Assembly (NCBI GenBank): GCA_013141385.1 | Contig: JABFRB010000045.1 | Coordinates: 1-64,000 of the forward strand | DNA from: Bacteroidales bacterium | GTDB lineage: Bacteria; Bacteroidota; Bacteroidia; Bacteroidales; Tenuifilaceae | Length of the DNA stretch: 64,000 nt | Reading direction: 5' to 3' | Made by a program: the position numbers and the translations under genes | Part shown: positions 9,559 to 18,616 of the stretch, piece after piece | Position numbering within the stretch: the stretch's first letter is position 1 | Layout of the letters: every line of letters begins with the position of its first letter | The notes under the pieces: generated by a model | Seen by the model: the letters and a program-made list of their open reading frames with translations, nothing else | Database searches by the model: none | Told to the model about the DNA's origin: nothing

Positions 9559-10596
9559 ATGTTTGACAATAAGACTTTACTAATAACTGGTGGCACGGGA
9601 TCGTTTGGTAATGCTGTTTTAAATCGATTCCTTAATACGGGAATAAAGGAAATTCGAATTTTCTCTCGCGATGAGAAGAAACAGGATGACATGCGCCGCT
9701 ACTATAATGATAAGAAAATCAAATACTACATTGGAGATGTTAGGGACTACAGTAGTATTAAAAGCGCTATGGTTGGTGTTGATTATGTATTCCATGCAGC
9801 AGCCCTAAAACAGGTTCCTTCGTGCGAGTTTTATCCAAGTCAAGCGGTTCAAACAAATATATTGGGGAGTGAAAATGTAGCCAATGCTGCAATAGCAAGT
9901 GGTGTTAAAAGGTTTGTATCACTAAGCACTGATAAAGCGGTATACCCGGTTAATGCAATGGGTATCTCAAAAGCCATGATGGAGAAAATTATCATAGCAA
10001 GCAGTAGAATAAGTGAAGAAACTGTTTTTTGTTGTACGCGATACGGAAATGTGATGGCATCAAGAGGCTCAGTGATTCCTCTTTTTATTCAACAAGCAAA
10101 AGAGAATAAAACCCTTACCGTTACAGATCCTGCAATGACACGCTATTTAATGTCTCTTGATGATTCTGTTGATCTAGTTCTCTTTGCATTTCAACATGGT
10201 AATTCAGGTGATATTTTTGTACAAAAAGCACCATCTTCCACTGTTGGTGATTTAGCCCAGGCGATAATTGAACTTTTTAAATCAAAAAGTAGAATAGGTG
10301 TAATTGGAACTCGACATGGAGAAAAACTTTATGAAACCCTACTCAGTAGGGAAGAGATGGTTAAAGCTCAGGATATGGGTGATTATTACCGTGTTCCCTC
10401 CGATAACAGGGATCTGAATTATGATAGCTTTTTTGTTGAAGGCATTGTTGAAACATCGGCAAAAGATGATTATACATCGCATAATACAACTATTTTGACT
10501 ATCCCAAAAATTAAGGAACTTCTATTAAAATTGGATTACGTAAAGAATGAGTTAAATAAAAGTGGCAATGAAAAAAGTACTTATAACGGGTTCTAA
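9559..10596 (+). CDS. capE: UDP-GlcNAc 4,6-dehydratase/5-epimerase (CapE/FnlA/WbjB)
   Basis: First enzyme of UDP-N-acetyl-L-fucosamine synthesis: it oxidises, dehydrates and inverts UDP-GlcNAc to the 4-keto-6-deoxy-L-arabino sugar. The 345-residue extended SDR has the NAD(P) motif GGTGSFG at 11-17. The usual YxxxK is replaced by M134-x3-K138 (NAMGISK), with D125-K126 in SLSTDKAV; this substitution is typical of the inverting dehydratase group (CapE, FlaA1-like). CapF- and CapG-like genes follow directly, confirming the pathway. The stop lies 29 bases inside the next gene. Confidence 0.93.
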   Translation: MFDNKTLLITGGTGSFGNAVLNRFLNTGIKEIRIFSRDEKKQDDMRRYYNDKKIKYYIGDVRDYSSIKSAMVGVDYVFHAAALKQVPSCEFYPSQAVQTNILGSENVANAAIASGVKRFVSLSTDKAVYPVNAMGISKAMMEKIIIASSRISEETVFCCTRYGNVMASRGSVIPLFIQQAKENKTLTVTDPAMTRYLMSLDDSVDLVLFAFQHGNSGDIFVQKAPSSTVGDLAQAIIELFKSKSRIGVIGTRHGEKLYETLLSREEMVKAQDMGDYYRVPSDNRDLNYDSFFVEGIVETSAKDDYTSHNTTILTIPKIKELLLKLDYVKNELNKSGNEKSTYNGF

Positions 10597-11680
10597 TGGT
10601 TTTATTGGTAAGAATTTACTTATCAACCTAAAATATACTGAGGGTATTGAAGTTCTTACGTTCGATATAGATGATGATATAAGTTTATTAAAGAATTACT
10701 TAAATCAAGTTGATTTTGTTTTTCATTTAGCGGGTATTAATAGACCTACTAGAGTTGAAGAATTTAAGGAGGGTAATGCTGAATTAACACAGGTACTGGT
10801 TGATACATTGATTGATTTAAAAAAAATTACACCTATAGTTTTTAGTTCCACTACTCAGGCTATACTTGATAATCCTTATGGAGTTAGTAAACTTGAGGCA
10901 GAAAGTCATATTCTAAGATACCGTGAAAAAGGAGGCTTGGGTTATATTTATCGTTTAACCAATGTATTTGGAAAATGGTGTAAACCAAACTACAATTCTG
11001 TAGTTGCTACTTTTTGCCACAATATCGCTAATGAAATTGATATAACTATTTCAGACAAGAACAAGGAATTAGAATTAATTCATGTTGATGATATTATTGA
11101 GGATTTTTTAGATATCCTTTTCAGCAGAAAAAATCGTTCTTCAGTTGAAATACTTTCTGTTACACCAGCATATAAGATAACTCTTGGAGAACTAGCGGAT
11201 CTTATTTATTCTTTTAAGAGAATATCTGAAACTGGGATTATTCCCAATATGAATAATGATTTTGAAAAGAAATTACATTCTACATATCTTTCGTATACTT
11301 TGCTGGAAAAAGCATCATATCCATTGATAAAACATACTGATGATAGAGGATTTCTTTTTGAATTGATAAAATCAAATTCGTTAGGGCAGATATTTATATC
11401 AAAAACAAAACCAGGGATTACCCGGGGAAATCATTTTCATCACTTAAAGAATGAGAAATTCTGTGTGATAGAAGGGGAGGCGGTCATAAAATTCAGGCAT
11501 ATATTAACAAATGAAACTGCAGAGTTCAGAGTTTGTGGCGAAGAGCCCAAAGTAGTTGATATTTTACCGGGGTATACACACTCAATAACAAATATTGGAA
11601 CAACGAATTTGATAACTTTTTTTTGGGCAAATGAGCCTTTTAATAAGGATAAACCCGATACGTATTTTGAAAAGGTTTAA
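10568..11680 (+). CDS. capF: Bifunctional SDR-cupin sugar reductase (CapF/FnlB/WbjC)
   Basis: Second enzyme of UDP-L-FucNAc synthesis: C3-epimerisation by the cupin part and 4-keto reduction by the SDR part. ATG 10568 gives 370 residues; GTG 10562 is possible. The N-terminal SDR has GSNGFIG at 8-14, HLAGINRP at 53-60 and YGVSK with Y104 and K108. The C-terminal cupin starts near residue 255 and holds GNHFHHLKNEKFCVIEG. Length and domain order match CapF. The start overlaps the end of capE and the stop is one base before the CapG-like ATG, so the three are coupled. Confidence 0.92.
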   Translation: MKKVLITGSNGFIGKNLLINLKYTEGIEVLTFDIDDDISLLKNYLNQVDFVFHLAGINRPTRVEEFKEGNAELTQVLVDTLIDLKKITPIVFSSTTQAILDNPYGVSKLEAESHILRYREKGGLGYIYRLTNVFGKWCKPNYNSVVATFCHNIANEIDITISDKNKELELIHVDDIIEDFLDILFSRKNRSSVEILSVTPAYKITLGELADLIYSFKRISETGIIPNMNNDFEKKLHSTYLSYTLLEKASYPLIKHTDDRGFLFELIKSNSLGQIFISKTKPGITRGNHFHHLKNEKFCVIEGEAVIKFRHILTNETAEFRVCGEEPKVVDILPGYTHSITNIGTTNLITFFWANEPFNKDKPDTYFEKV

Positions 11681-11681
11681 T

Positions 11682-12821
11682 ATGAAGAAATTTAAAATTT
11701 TAACAGTGGTTGGAACTCGTCCTGAAATTATTAGGCTATCAAGAGTTCTGAGTAAACTTGATTCAGAAGAATCAATAGAACATATACTTGTACATACAGG
11801 GCAAAACTATGATTATGAGTTAAACGAAATTTTTTTTAACGATCTGGAACTGCGTAAACCCAATTATTTCCTAAATGCTGCCGGTGTTAATGCTGCTGAA
11901 ACAATTGGAAAAATCATTATAAATATTGATCCAATTTTAGAAAAGGAACAACCAGATGCATTTTTAGTATTAGGTGATACCAATAGCTGTTTGTGTGCGA
12001 TTCCTGCTAAAAAGAGAAAGATCCCTATTTTTCACATGGAGGCTGGAAATCGATGCTTTGACCAACGCGTTCCTGAAGAGACAAATCGTAGGATAGTTGA
12101 TCATATCAGTGATATTAACTTAACATATAGCGATATTGCTCGTGAGTATTTGCTCAGAGAAGGGTTGCCTGCTGATAGGATTATTAAAACGGGTAGCCCA
12201 ATGTTTGAGGTGTTAAATTACTATTTACCTAAAATTAAATCTTCAAATATCATAAACGATTTAGGGCTGAAGGAGGGTCAGTATTTTGTAGTTTCATCGC
12301 ACAGGGAAGAAAATGTCAACTCTGAGCTAAATTTTAATGAATTAGTTAATACCCTTAATACAATTGCTGAAGTATACTCTATGCCTATTCTTGTTTCAAC
12401 ACATCCTCGCACTCGTAACCAGATTGATAGTAAGAATATACATTTTCATAAAAACGTCATACTAAGTAAACCTCTTGGTTTCCTTGATTATATAAGACTT
12501 CAAATGAGTGCTTTTGCTGTTTTATCCGATAGTGGTACAATTTCGGAGGAATCATCAATTTTGAATTTTCCAGCATTAAATTTACGTGAAGCACATGAAC
12601 GACCCGAAGCAATGGAGGAGGCTTCTGTTATGATGGTTGGATTAAAATGTGAAAGAATAATGCAGGGTTTATCTGTCCTTACAAAGCAGACCAGAGGTGA
12701 TTCTCGCACTCTTAGGCTTGTTTCGGATTACTCCATGCCAAATGTTTCAGATAAAGTTGTCAGAATAATTCTTTCCTATACGGATTATATTAATCGTGTA
12801 GTTTGGTCAATTAGTAAATAG
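11682..12821 (+). CDS. capG: UDP-N-acetyl-L-fucosamine synthase (CapG/FnlC/WbjD), 2-epimerase
   Basis: Last enzyme of the pathway: inverts C2 of the UDP-L-talosamine-type intermediate to give UDP-L-FucNAc. ATG 11682 gives 379 residues. The fold is that of UDP-GlcNAc 2-epimerases, with GDTN (D99), E120 in HMEAGNRC, PEE at 131-133 and SSHREEN near residue 210. The HMEAGNRCFDQRVPEETNR block is diagnostic for the WbjD/CapG branch and differs from the WecB copy at 1476. It sits directly after capF and before a WbuB-like transferase. Confidence 0.93.
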   Translation: MKKFKILTVVGTRPEIIRLSRVLSKLDSEESIEHILVHTGQNYDYELNEIFFNDLELRKPNYFLNAAGVNAAETIGKIIINIDPILEKEQPDAFLVLGDTNSCLCAIPAKKRKIPIFHMEAGNRCFDQRVPEETNRRIVDHISDINLTYSDIAREYLLREGLPADRIIKTGSPMFEVLNYYLPKIKSSNIINDLGLKEGQYFVVSSHREENVNSELNFNELVNTLNTIAEVYSMPILVSTHPRTRNQIDSKNIHFHKNVILSKPLGFLDYIRLQMSAFAVLSDSGTISEESSILNFPALNLREAHERPEAMEEASVMMVGLKCERIMQGLSVLTKQTRGDSRTLRLVSDYSMPNVSDKVVRIILSYTDYINRVVWSISK

Positions 12822-12822
12822 A

Positions 12823-14049
12823 ATGAGAATTCTTGTTGTATCCCAATATTTTTGGCCAGAAAACTTTAGAATTAACGATTTTGTGGTTGGAATGTCTCAA
12901 AGAGGTCATGAGATAACAGTACTTACAGGTAAACCTAATTATCCTTCTGGAAGATTTTATGAAGGGTACACTTTTTTTAATAGAAGAATAGAATTTTACA
13001 ATGGAATAAAGATAATTCGATCGCCTTTAATTACACGAGGAAATAGTGGAGGAGTAAGGCTATTTATCAATTATTTATCTTTTGCTTTTTTTGCAAGTGT
13101 TTGCGCTTTATTTAGAGTTAAAGGTAAGTATGATTTGATTCTTGTTCATCAGCTTTCTCCAGTTACAGTTGGTATTCCCGCTATTATTTTAAAGAAAAGG
13201 TTTCGAATACCTATATTCTTTTGGGTTTTAGATTTATGGCCTGAAAGTGTTGAAGAAGCGAGTAATATTAGAAATTCGAGTGTAATCAAATTGCTGACTT
13301 TATTAGTTAAGTATATTTATAAAAAATCTGATAGAATATTTATTTCATCGCGTTCTTTTTCACACTCTATATGTGAAAAGAATGTTGAAATGAGCAAGAT
13401 TGTTTATTTCCCGAATTGGGCTGAGGAATTATATCTATCTGAAGCAATTCAAAAATCAAAATTTGCTTCTTTAATGCCAATTGGATTTAAAATAATGTTT
13501 GCAGGTAATATAGGCGTTGCCCAAGATTTCGAATCAATTATTAATGCTGCAGAAATTGTTAGGTATAACAAAGAAATTCATTGGATTATTCTTGGAGATG
13601 GTAGAAAGAAGCAATGGCTTAAAGATGAGATTGATAAAAGACAATTAACATCTAATTTTCACTTACTCGGTAGTTATCCTTCAGAAGAAATGCCCAACTT
13701 TTTTTGCCATGCAGATGCTATGCTCGTTTCACTCAAAAATTCAAAGATTCTCAGTTTAACTGTTCCTGCAAAAGTTCAATCTTACTTAGCTTTTGGAAAA
13801 CCAATTTTAGCAATGTTGAATGGAGAAGGAGCTGAGATAATTACTGAGGCCAAAGCGGGGATTTCATGTGAATCAGGTGATTATACTATGCTGGCTCAAA
13901 GTACTGAAAAAATGTCTAATATGGACACAAACCAATTAGCTCAAATGGGTGTTAATGCGAAGACGTACTATAATCAGCACTTCAATAGAAAAATTCTTTT
14001 TGAAAAATTTGAGAATGTATACAGTGAATTGATTAGTTTTAAGGCGTAA
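12823..14049 (+). CDS. WbuB-like glycosyltransferase (candidate L-FucNAc transferase)
   Basis: A 408-residue GT-B enzyme that starts MRILVVSQYFWPENFRIND, the pattern of WbuB/WcaI-type GT4 proteins. Further motifs are VLTGKPNYPSG, FFWVLDLWPESVEE and, in the donor domain, IMFAGNIGVAQDFESII and AKVQSYLAFGKPILAM. In O-antigen clusters with FnlABC, WbuB adds L-FucNAc, and here the gene follows capG by one base, so the same role is likely. It is the last gene before a 111-base gap and would end the main biosynthetic operon. Confidence 0.85.
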   Translation: MRILVVSQYFWPENFRINDFVVGMSQRGHEITVLTGKPNYPSGRFYEGYTFFNRRIEFYNGIKIIRSPLITRGNSGGVRLFINYLSFAFFASVCALFRVKGKYDLILVHQLSPVTVGIPAIILKKRFRIPIFFWVLDLWPESVEEASNIRNSSVIKLLTLLVKYIYKKSDRIFISSRSFSHSICEKNVEMSKIVYFPNWAEELYLSEAIQKSKFASLMPIGFKIMFAGNIGVAQDFESIINAAEIVRYNKEIHWIILGDGRKKQWLKDEIDKRQLTSNFHLLGSYPSEEMPNFFCHADAMLVSLKNSKILSLTVPAKVQSYLAFGKPILAMLNGEGAEIITEAKAGISCESGDYTMLAQSTEKMSNMDTNQLAQMGVNAKTYYNQHFNRKILFEKFENVYSELISFKA

Positions 14050-14160
14050 ATTGTTCTTGACCCTTTTCCTATAAAAACTATTGAAATAACAGGTGATTAA
14101 TACGAGATTATACTGTTATTGAATTAATTATATTTACGAAATTTTATACCGAAAATTTTT

Positions 14161-15069
14161 ATGATCAGTAATAATAGAATTTTATTTATCTTTTTTGCAT
14201 TATTCCTATTTTGGAGCTGTAAAAAAGAGGAAGATGATAAAATATATCTTGATTCGACAAAAATAATTAGAATTTCAGATGCTATTAGTGTTGATAATGG
14301 ATTTCATATTCACGACCCAAATTTAAACTTAAAAACCTATGATGCTTTTTTAAGGTATCTGTCGTCATCAAATCATTTCAAGATTGTTACTCAGAAGGAG
14401 TTCTCTAGTGCAACTTCTAATGATAAGGTTATTATATCTTTTAGGTACGATATAGATGATAATATAAATGCAGCAATAAAATTTGCTTATTTGGAGAAAA
14501 AATATGGGATAAAATCAACCTATTATATTCTTCATAGTGCAGGTTATTATGGAGTTACAAAATTAAATTATTTTAAACGGAATGATAAAATAATTAAATA
14601 TCTACAAAAGATACAAAACGATTTTGGACATGAAATTGGTTTGCATAACGATTTGGTAACCCTTCAGATAGTTTATAACATTGATTCTCGAAAATATTTA
14701 AAAGACGAGTTAGATTGGATGAGAGCAAATGGTATTAATGTATATGGAGCTGTTGCTCATGGAAGAGATTACTGTTACCAATATCATTATGTTAATTCTT
14801 ATTTTTGGAATCATACAAAGGGTTCAAGTGAAGGTCTTTTTTATAACTGGGAATATGTTCCAATTTATGGTGAATATAAGAAGATTGAAAAGGATGATCT
14901 TAGTAGTTACAATCTTGACTACGATGGGGATCAATTTATAACAGATTATCGTTTTGCCGATGCTAATAGGGAAAATGGAAAGATGTGGTATATGGGAAAG
15001 GTAAATTTTGATACAATCCAACCAGGAAAAAAGGTTATAATACTCTTACATCCTCAACATTGGGATTAA
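14161..15069 (+). CDS. Polysaccharide deacetylase-like lipoprotein
   Basis: A 302-residue protein with a lipoprotein signal (hydrophobic 7-18, lipobox ending at C20 followed by KKEEDD), so probably membrane-anchored in the periplasm or on the surface. The body resembles a NodB-type deacetylase: a first motif FRYDIDD near residue 97 and a second GHEIGLHND near residue 160. The second motif lacks the usual second histidine (HSxxH), so metal-dependent deacetylase activity is uncertain. The C-terminus ends LLHPQHWD, like motif 5 of related proteins. An AT-rich 111-base gap with a TATATTTACG element at about 14128-14137 may hold its own promoter. Confidence 0.65.
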   Translation: MISNNRILFIFFALFLFWSCKKEEDDKIYLDSTKIIRISDAISVDNGFHIHDPNLNLKTYDAFLRYLSSSNHFKIVTQKEFSSATSNDKVIISFRYDIDDNINAAIKFAYLEKKYGIKSTYYILHSAGYYGVTKLNYFKRNDKIIKYLQKIQNDFGHEIGLHNDLVTLQIVYNIDSRKYLKDELDWMRANGINVYGAVAHGRDYCYQYHYVNSYFWNHTKGSSEGLFYNWEYVPIYGEYKKIEKDDLSSYNLDYDGDQFITDYRFADANRENGKMWYMGKVNFDTIQPGKKVIILLHPQHWD

Positions 15070-15092
15070 ATTCTATGAAATATTCTTAATAC

Positions 15093-16364
15093 ATGTTTTC
15101 TGATATAATTCTAGACAATTTAAAAAAACTATCGTCTTTTTTAATATTGATGATAGTTTTTTTTATTCCCATTTGGATTAGACTATCAATTTTTTTAATC
15201 CCTTTACTTATACTTTGCTGGCTAATAAGTGGTGATTGGAAAAAATCGATAGAAAGAATTAAAGGTAATAGATACTCTCAACTTCTTATATTTTTTTGGT
15301 TATTACACCTATTGAGTGTTTTTTATTCTAATAACTGGCAATATGGATTGCTTGACGTGCAGCAAAAGTTATCACTTTTATTTTTTCCGCTATTTTTTGT
15401 AACATATACGGTTTCGAGTAGAATTACAGTTCTTAAAATTCTTAATATTTTTTTAATAGGATGTTTAGTATCTAGTTTAATTTGTATAACTAATGCATTT
15501 AGTAACTCAGTCTCATTTGACGCATCTGGATTAATTTTTAATCCAATTCCTAAAGAATTCTGGTGGGAGAATTATTTTTTATATTACAGATTCTCCTTTT
15601 TAAATCATCCTTCGTACCTATCTATGTTTTTTACATTTTCAATAGCCATACTATTTTTGCTTATTAAAAATAATAAACAAGGAATAAAGTTCGCATTATT
15701 TTACATTTTTATTATTCTATATTTCACATTTATGATCTATTTACTATCATCTAGAACTGGTTTATTTGCAACATCTATAGTTGAAGTGATTGGATTTACA
15801 TGGATTTCCCATAAAAAAGTTGGTATACTATTAAAAATTATAGTGATATCCGTTATTCCTATTTTTTTAATAGTAGTTATTGGAATGAACAAACGAATAA
15901 ATCAGATAGATAAGACAAATAAGAATATTTATGAAAGTAGAACCTCTATAAGATATTATGTAAATAAGGTATTTGATGAAAGGATTGGTATTTGGAAATG
16001 TGTACCTTCTTTAATTATAAAACAACCTATATTAGGCTATGGTGTTGGAGATGCTAAAAGCGTATTACAAAACGAATACGAAAAAAGAAATATGATAGAT
16101 GGCTTAAAATCCAGATATAATGCACATAATCAGTTTTTAGAAACACTTATTGGTTTAGGATTTGTTGGTTTTTTTTCCCTTCTATTACTTTTTATATATC
16201 CTATTTTTCGATTGATTAGAAAGGGAAATAACTTTATTGAATTGATGTTTCTTGGAATACTTAGCATTAATTTTTTGTTTGAATCAATGCTTGAACGTGT
16301 TGCAGGAGTTATTTTCTTTGTATTATTCTACAGTTTATTCTTCTGCTTTAAAGAAACAGAATAA
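15093..16364 (+). CDS. O-antigen ligase/polymerase family membrane protein
   Basis: A 423-residue membrane protein with about ten to twelve helices and a Wzy_C-type periplasmic loop. After ILGYGVGDAK comes a polar stretch and then YNAHNQFLETLIGLGFVG, the His-Asn motif of Wzy/WaaL proteins. It is the second such protein in the locus, the other being cut by the left edge, so one may polymerise and the other ligate. It ends just before a strong hairpin terminator shared with the convergent wzz-like gene. Which substrate it uses is not visible. Confidence 0.83.
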   Translation: MFSDIILDNLKKLSSFLILMIVFFIPIWIRLSIFLIPLLILCWLISGDWKKSIERIKGNRYSQLLIFFWLLHLLSVFYSNNWQYGLLDVQQKLSLLFFPLFFVTYTVSSRITVLKILNIFLIGCLVSSLICITNAFSNSVSFDASGLIFNPIPKEFWWENYFLYYRFSFLNHPSYLSMFFTFSIAILFLLIKNNKQGIKFALFYIFIILYFTFMIYLLSSRTGLFATSIVEVIGFTWISHKKVGILLKIIVISVIPIFLIVVIGMNKRINQIDKTNKNIYESRTSIRYYVNKVFDERIGIWKCVPSLIIKQPILGYGVGDAKSVLQNEYEKRNMIDGLKSRYNAHNQFLETLIGLGFVGFFSLLLLFIYPIFRLIRKGNNFIELMFLGILSINFLFESMLERVAGVIFFVLFYSLFFCFKETE

Positions 16365-16390
16365 TAACTATATAATTTGTCTAAAAAAAG

Positions 16391-16416
16391 AAAAAGCGGG
16401 ATTATCCCGCTTTTTT
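16391..16416. terminator. Bidirectional intrinsic terminator
   Basis: The stem AGCGGGAT/ATCCCGCT-type inverted repeat is flanked by an A-run on the left and a T-run on the right. It can stop transcription from both the polysaccharide operon (+) and the convergent wzz-like gene (-). Confidence 0.9.
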
Positions 16417-16420
16417 AGTA

Positions 16421-17401
16421 TTACTGATTTTTAATAAGATACCAAATTTTAGTTCGCAATTGCCAAATAAGAGAAGATAATAATCCAAATATTGCAAAAA
16501 CTAATATCCAAGTTTTTAAAAATTTAATAAGAGGATTTTCTGCTTTTGAAAGTTGGGTGAAATCTTGAATGATTGTTATTGGGTCAGGGTTTAGGACAAG
16601 TTCTTTTTCAAGAGATAATTTTCTGTTATATAGACTTAAAATATCATTATGGTAGAGTTTTGCTTCTTTCTCATTAAGTACAATCATTTGACTATTACCC
16701 CCTTTTTGCATTTTGGGAACTTCAAAATACTGCACTTTTTGGAGGCTATCAAGTTTATTGATTTCACTTTGATATTCTGTAATCATACTTTTTGTTTGCT
16801 GTATCCTTACCTCATTATTTTGGAGAATAAACGGATTTGTACTTATGTACTTCTTAATTCCGTCTCTTACGTTTGAGAAAATGGATTCATCATATACACT
16901 AATTCTTAAATAAAACACATCGGATAACCTTTTTTGTGTTGTATCTTTGGGGTTATAGGTTTTATTATAATCAATATAATCAGCAATTATATCTTTATTG
17001 ATATCTATTCCATAAAATGCTTCAATAGATCTAATCTTTTCTGCCTCCTTAGACGAAGTACCTAAATAACTACTTAGTGCATTATAGTTTTTATTCTCGA
17101 ATAGATCGTTAAGTAAATTGATTGAATTAACAATAACACTATTGTTCATTGAATTAGAACGAGCAACCATTTCTGATGAATAGAACCTTGGGGTAGTATT
17201 ATAGAAATAGTAACCCACAAATCCTCCAATAAGAGAAAAGGATAATATCCATATTGACTTTCTAATTAGTAGCAAAAAAAAGGATCTAATAAGCTCAAGA
17301 ATCCAATAGGAAAATTTCTTTATCCCTAATCCAATTCTGCTGAACAGTTCTAAGAGATCAATTTCATCAGTAGGTCTCTGGTTTTGAATCTGATTATCCA
17401 T
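16421..17401 (-). CDS. wzz: Wzz-like chain-length determinant protein
   Basis: A 326-residue inner-membrane protein with a first membrane segment at about residues 48-68 and a second at about 299-318. A largely helical periplasmic part lies between them, including a coiled-coil-like region near 205-265. This two-helix layout and the N-terminal location of FSLIGGFVGYYFYN followed by PRFYSSEMVA fit the Wzz/chain length determinant family, which sets the number of repeat units made by Wzy. It converges on the ligase/polymerase gene and is transcribed separately. There is no kinase domain, so it is not a Wzc-type protein. Confidence 0.8.
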   Translation of the reverse strand: MDNQIQNQRPTDEIDLLELFSRIGLGIKKFSYWILELIRSFFLLLIRKSIWILSFSLIGGFVGYYFYNTTPRFYSSEMVARSNSMNNSVIVNSINLLNDLFENKNYNALSSYLGTSSKEAEKIRSIEAFYGIDINKDIIADYIDYNKTYNPKDTTQKRLSDVFYLRISVYDESIFSNVRDGIKKYISTNPFILQNNEVRIQQTKSMITEYQSEINKLDSLQKVQYFEVPKMQKGGNSQMIVLNEKEAKLYHNDILSLYNRKLSLEKELVLNPDPITIIQDFTQLSKAENPLIKFLKTWILVFAIFGLLSSLIWQLRTKIWYLIKNQ

Positions 17402-17518
17402 AAATTGATTTTATTTTTGATTACGAAAATACTAATTTATTATTCATTTAGTGAATAAACTATATATTTTAGTGTAAAATTGTATGGGTTGAATTTTTTA
17501 TATTTACCAAAAAAAGTA

Positions 17519-18550
17519 ATGAAAAATGTTTTACTTACTGGTGGGACTGGTTACATTGGCTCGCACACTGCTGTTGAGTTGATTCTGTCTGGCTATAATG
17601 TTGTAATAGTTGATAATTTTTGCAATTCAAGTATTGATTCAATAGAGGGAATTCGAAGGATTACGGGTGTAAGACCCGAGTTTATTAAAGCTGATTGCTC
17701 CGATTTTTCTCAAATGGAAAACCTATTTGATAAATACAATGGCTTTAATTCAATTATTCATTTTGCAGCATTAAAGGCAGTTGGAGAATCCGTTGAAAAA
17801 CCTTTGGAGTATTATCACAACAATATATTTTCGCTAATTAATCTATTACAGTTATTGCAAAGAGGCGGAGGAGGGAATATCGTTTTTTCTAGTTCTTGCA
17901 CTGTTTATGGGCAACCAGAAAAACTTCCCGTTACAGAGAATTCACCTTATTTGCCAGCATTTTCGCCTTATGGAAATACTAAAAAAATTGCTGAGGATAT
18001 TTTAAGTGATACTATTAAGGCAAAAACTAACATTAAAGGAATTGCTCTGAGATACTTTAACCCAATTGGTGCCCACCCATCAGCAGAAATAGGTGAATTA
18101 CCTCTTGGTAAGCCAGATAATTTAGTTCCTTTTATTACACAAACAGCAATTGGTCTAAGAGAAAAATTGCAGATTTTCGGAAACGACTATGATTCCGTTG
18201 ACGGAACAGCAATTCGCGATTATTTCCATGTAGTTGATTTAGCGAAAGCACATATTCTTGCACTTAAAAGGCTTGAGGATAATAAGAATAAGAGCGGGTT
18301 TGAATTTTTCAATATTGGCGCAGGGAAAGGTGTAACTGTGCTTGAAATAGTAAAAACTTTTGAAAAAGTAAGTGGCGTTAAGCTGAATTATGAGATTGTA
18401 GGACGTAGGTTAGGGGATGTTGAGAAAGTTTGGGCTGATACCTCACTTGCACAAGCCGAACTCGGTTGGAAAATGCAGCATACCTTGGATGATGCTTTAC
18501 TTACTGCTTGGAATTGGGAAAAGAGGTTGAGAGAAAGGAAAGGTAAATGA
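17519..18550 (+). CDS. galE: UDP-glucose 4-epimerase
   Basis: Interconverts UDP-glucose and UDP-galactose, or their N-acetyl forms, in the cytoplasm. ATG 17519 gives 343 residues starting MKNVLLTGGTGYIGSH; a longer frame back to 17480 lacks family similarity. The NAD-binding GGTGYIG is at 8-14, the catalytic serine is in FSSSCTVYG (near 124-131), and Y151-x3-K155 is the YxxxK pair. RYFNPIGAHPS and RDYFHVVDLA, both GalE hallmarks, are present. It stands alone between the divergent wzz-like gene and the convergent decarboxylase operon, and would supply the polysaccharide locus with galactose-type sugars. Confidence 0.95.
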   Translation: MKNVLLTGGTGYIGSHTAVELILSGYNVVIVDNFCNSSIDSIEGIRRITGVRPEFIKADCSDFSQMENLFDKYNGFNSIIHFAALKAVGESVEKPLEYYHNNIFSLINLLQLLQRGGGGNIVFSSSCTVYGQPEKLPVTENSPYLPAFSPYGNTKKIAEDILSDTIKAKTNIKGIALRYFNPIGAHPSAEIGELPLGKPDNLVPFITQTAIGLREKLQIFGNDYDSVDGTAIRDYFHVVDLAKAHILALKRLEDNKNKSGFEFFNIGAGKGVTVLEIVKTFEKVSGVKLNYEIVGRRLGDVEKVWADTSLAQAELGWKMQHTLDDALLTAWNWEKRLRERKGK

Positions 18551-18577
18551 TAAATATTTGGTAAGCACAACTAAAAA

Positions 18578-18606
18578 AGAAATCCCAGAAAAATTCTGGG
18601 ATTTCT
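18578..18606. terminator. Bidirectional intrinsic terminator between galE and mmdB
   Basis: A 13-base perfect stem (AGAAATCCCAGAA paired with TTCTGGGATTTCT) with a three-base loop, preceded by an A-run. It lies between two convergent genes and can serve both. Confidence 0.88.
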
Positions 18607-18616
18607 CTCTATTAGG

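Noticed and set aside
10562-10567. GTG start for capF
   Set aside because: ATG 10568 is two codons later and gives the family-typical MKKVLITGSNGFIG start; the GTG is possible but less likely.
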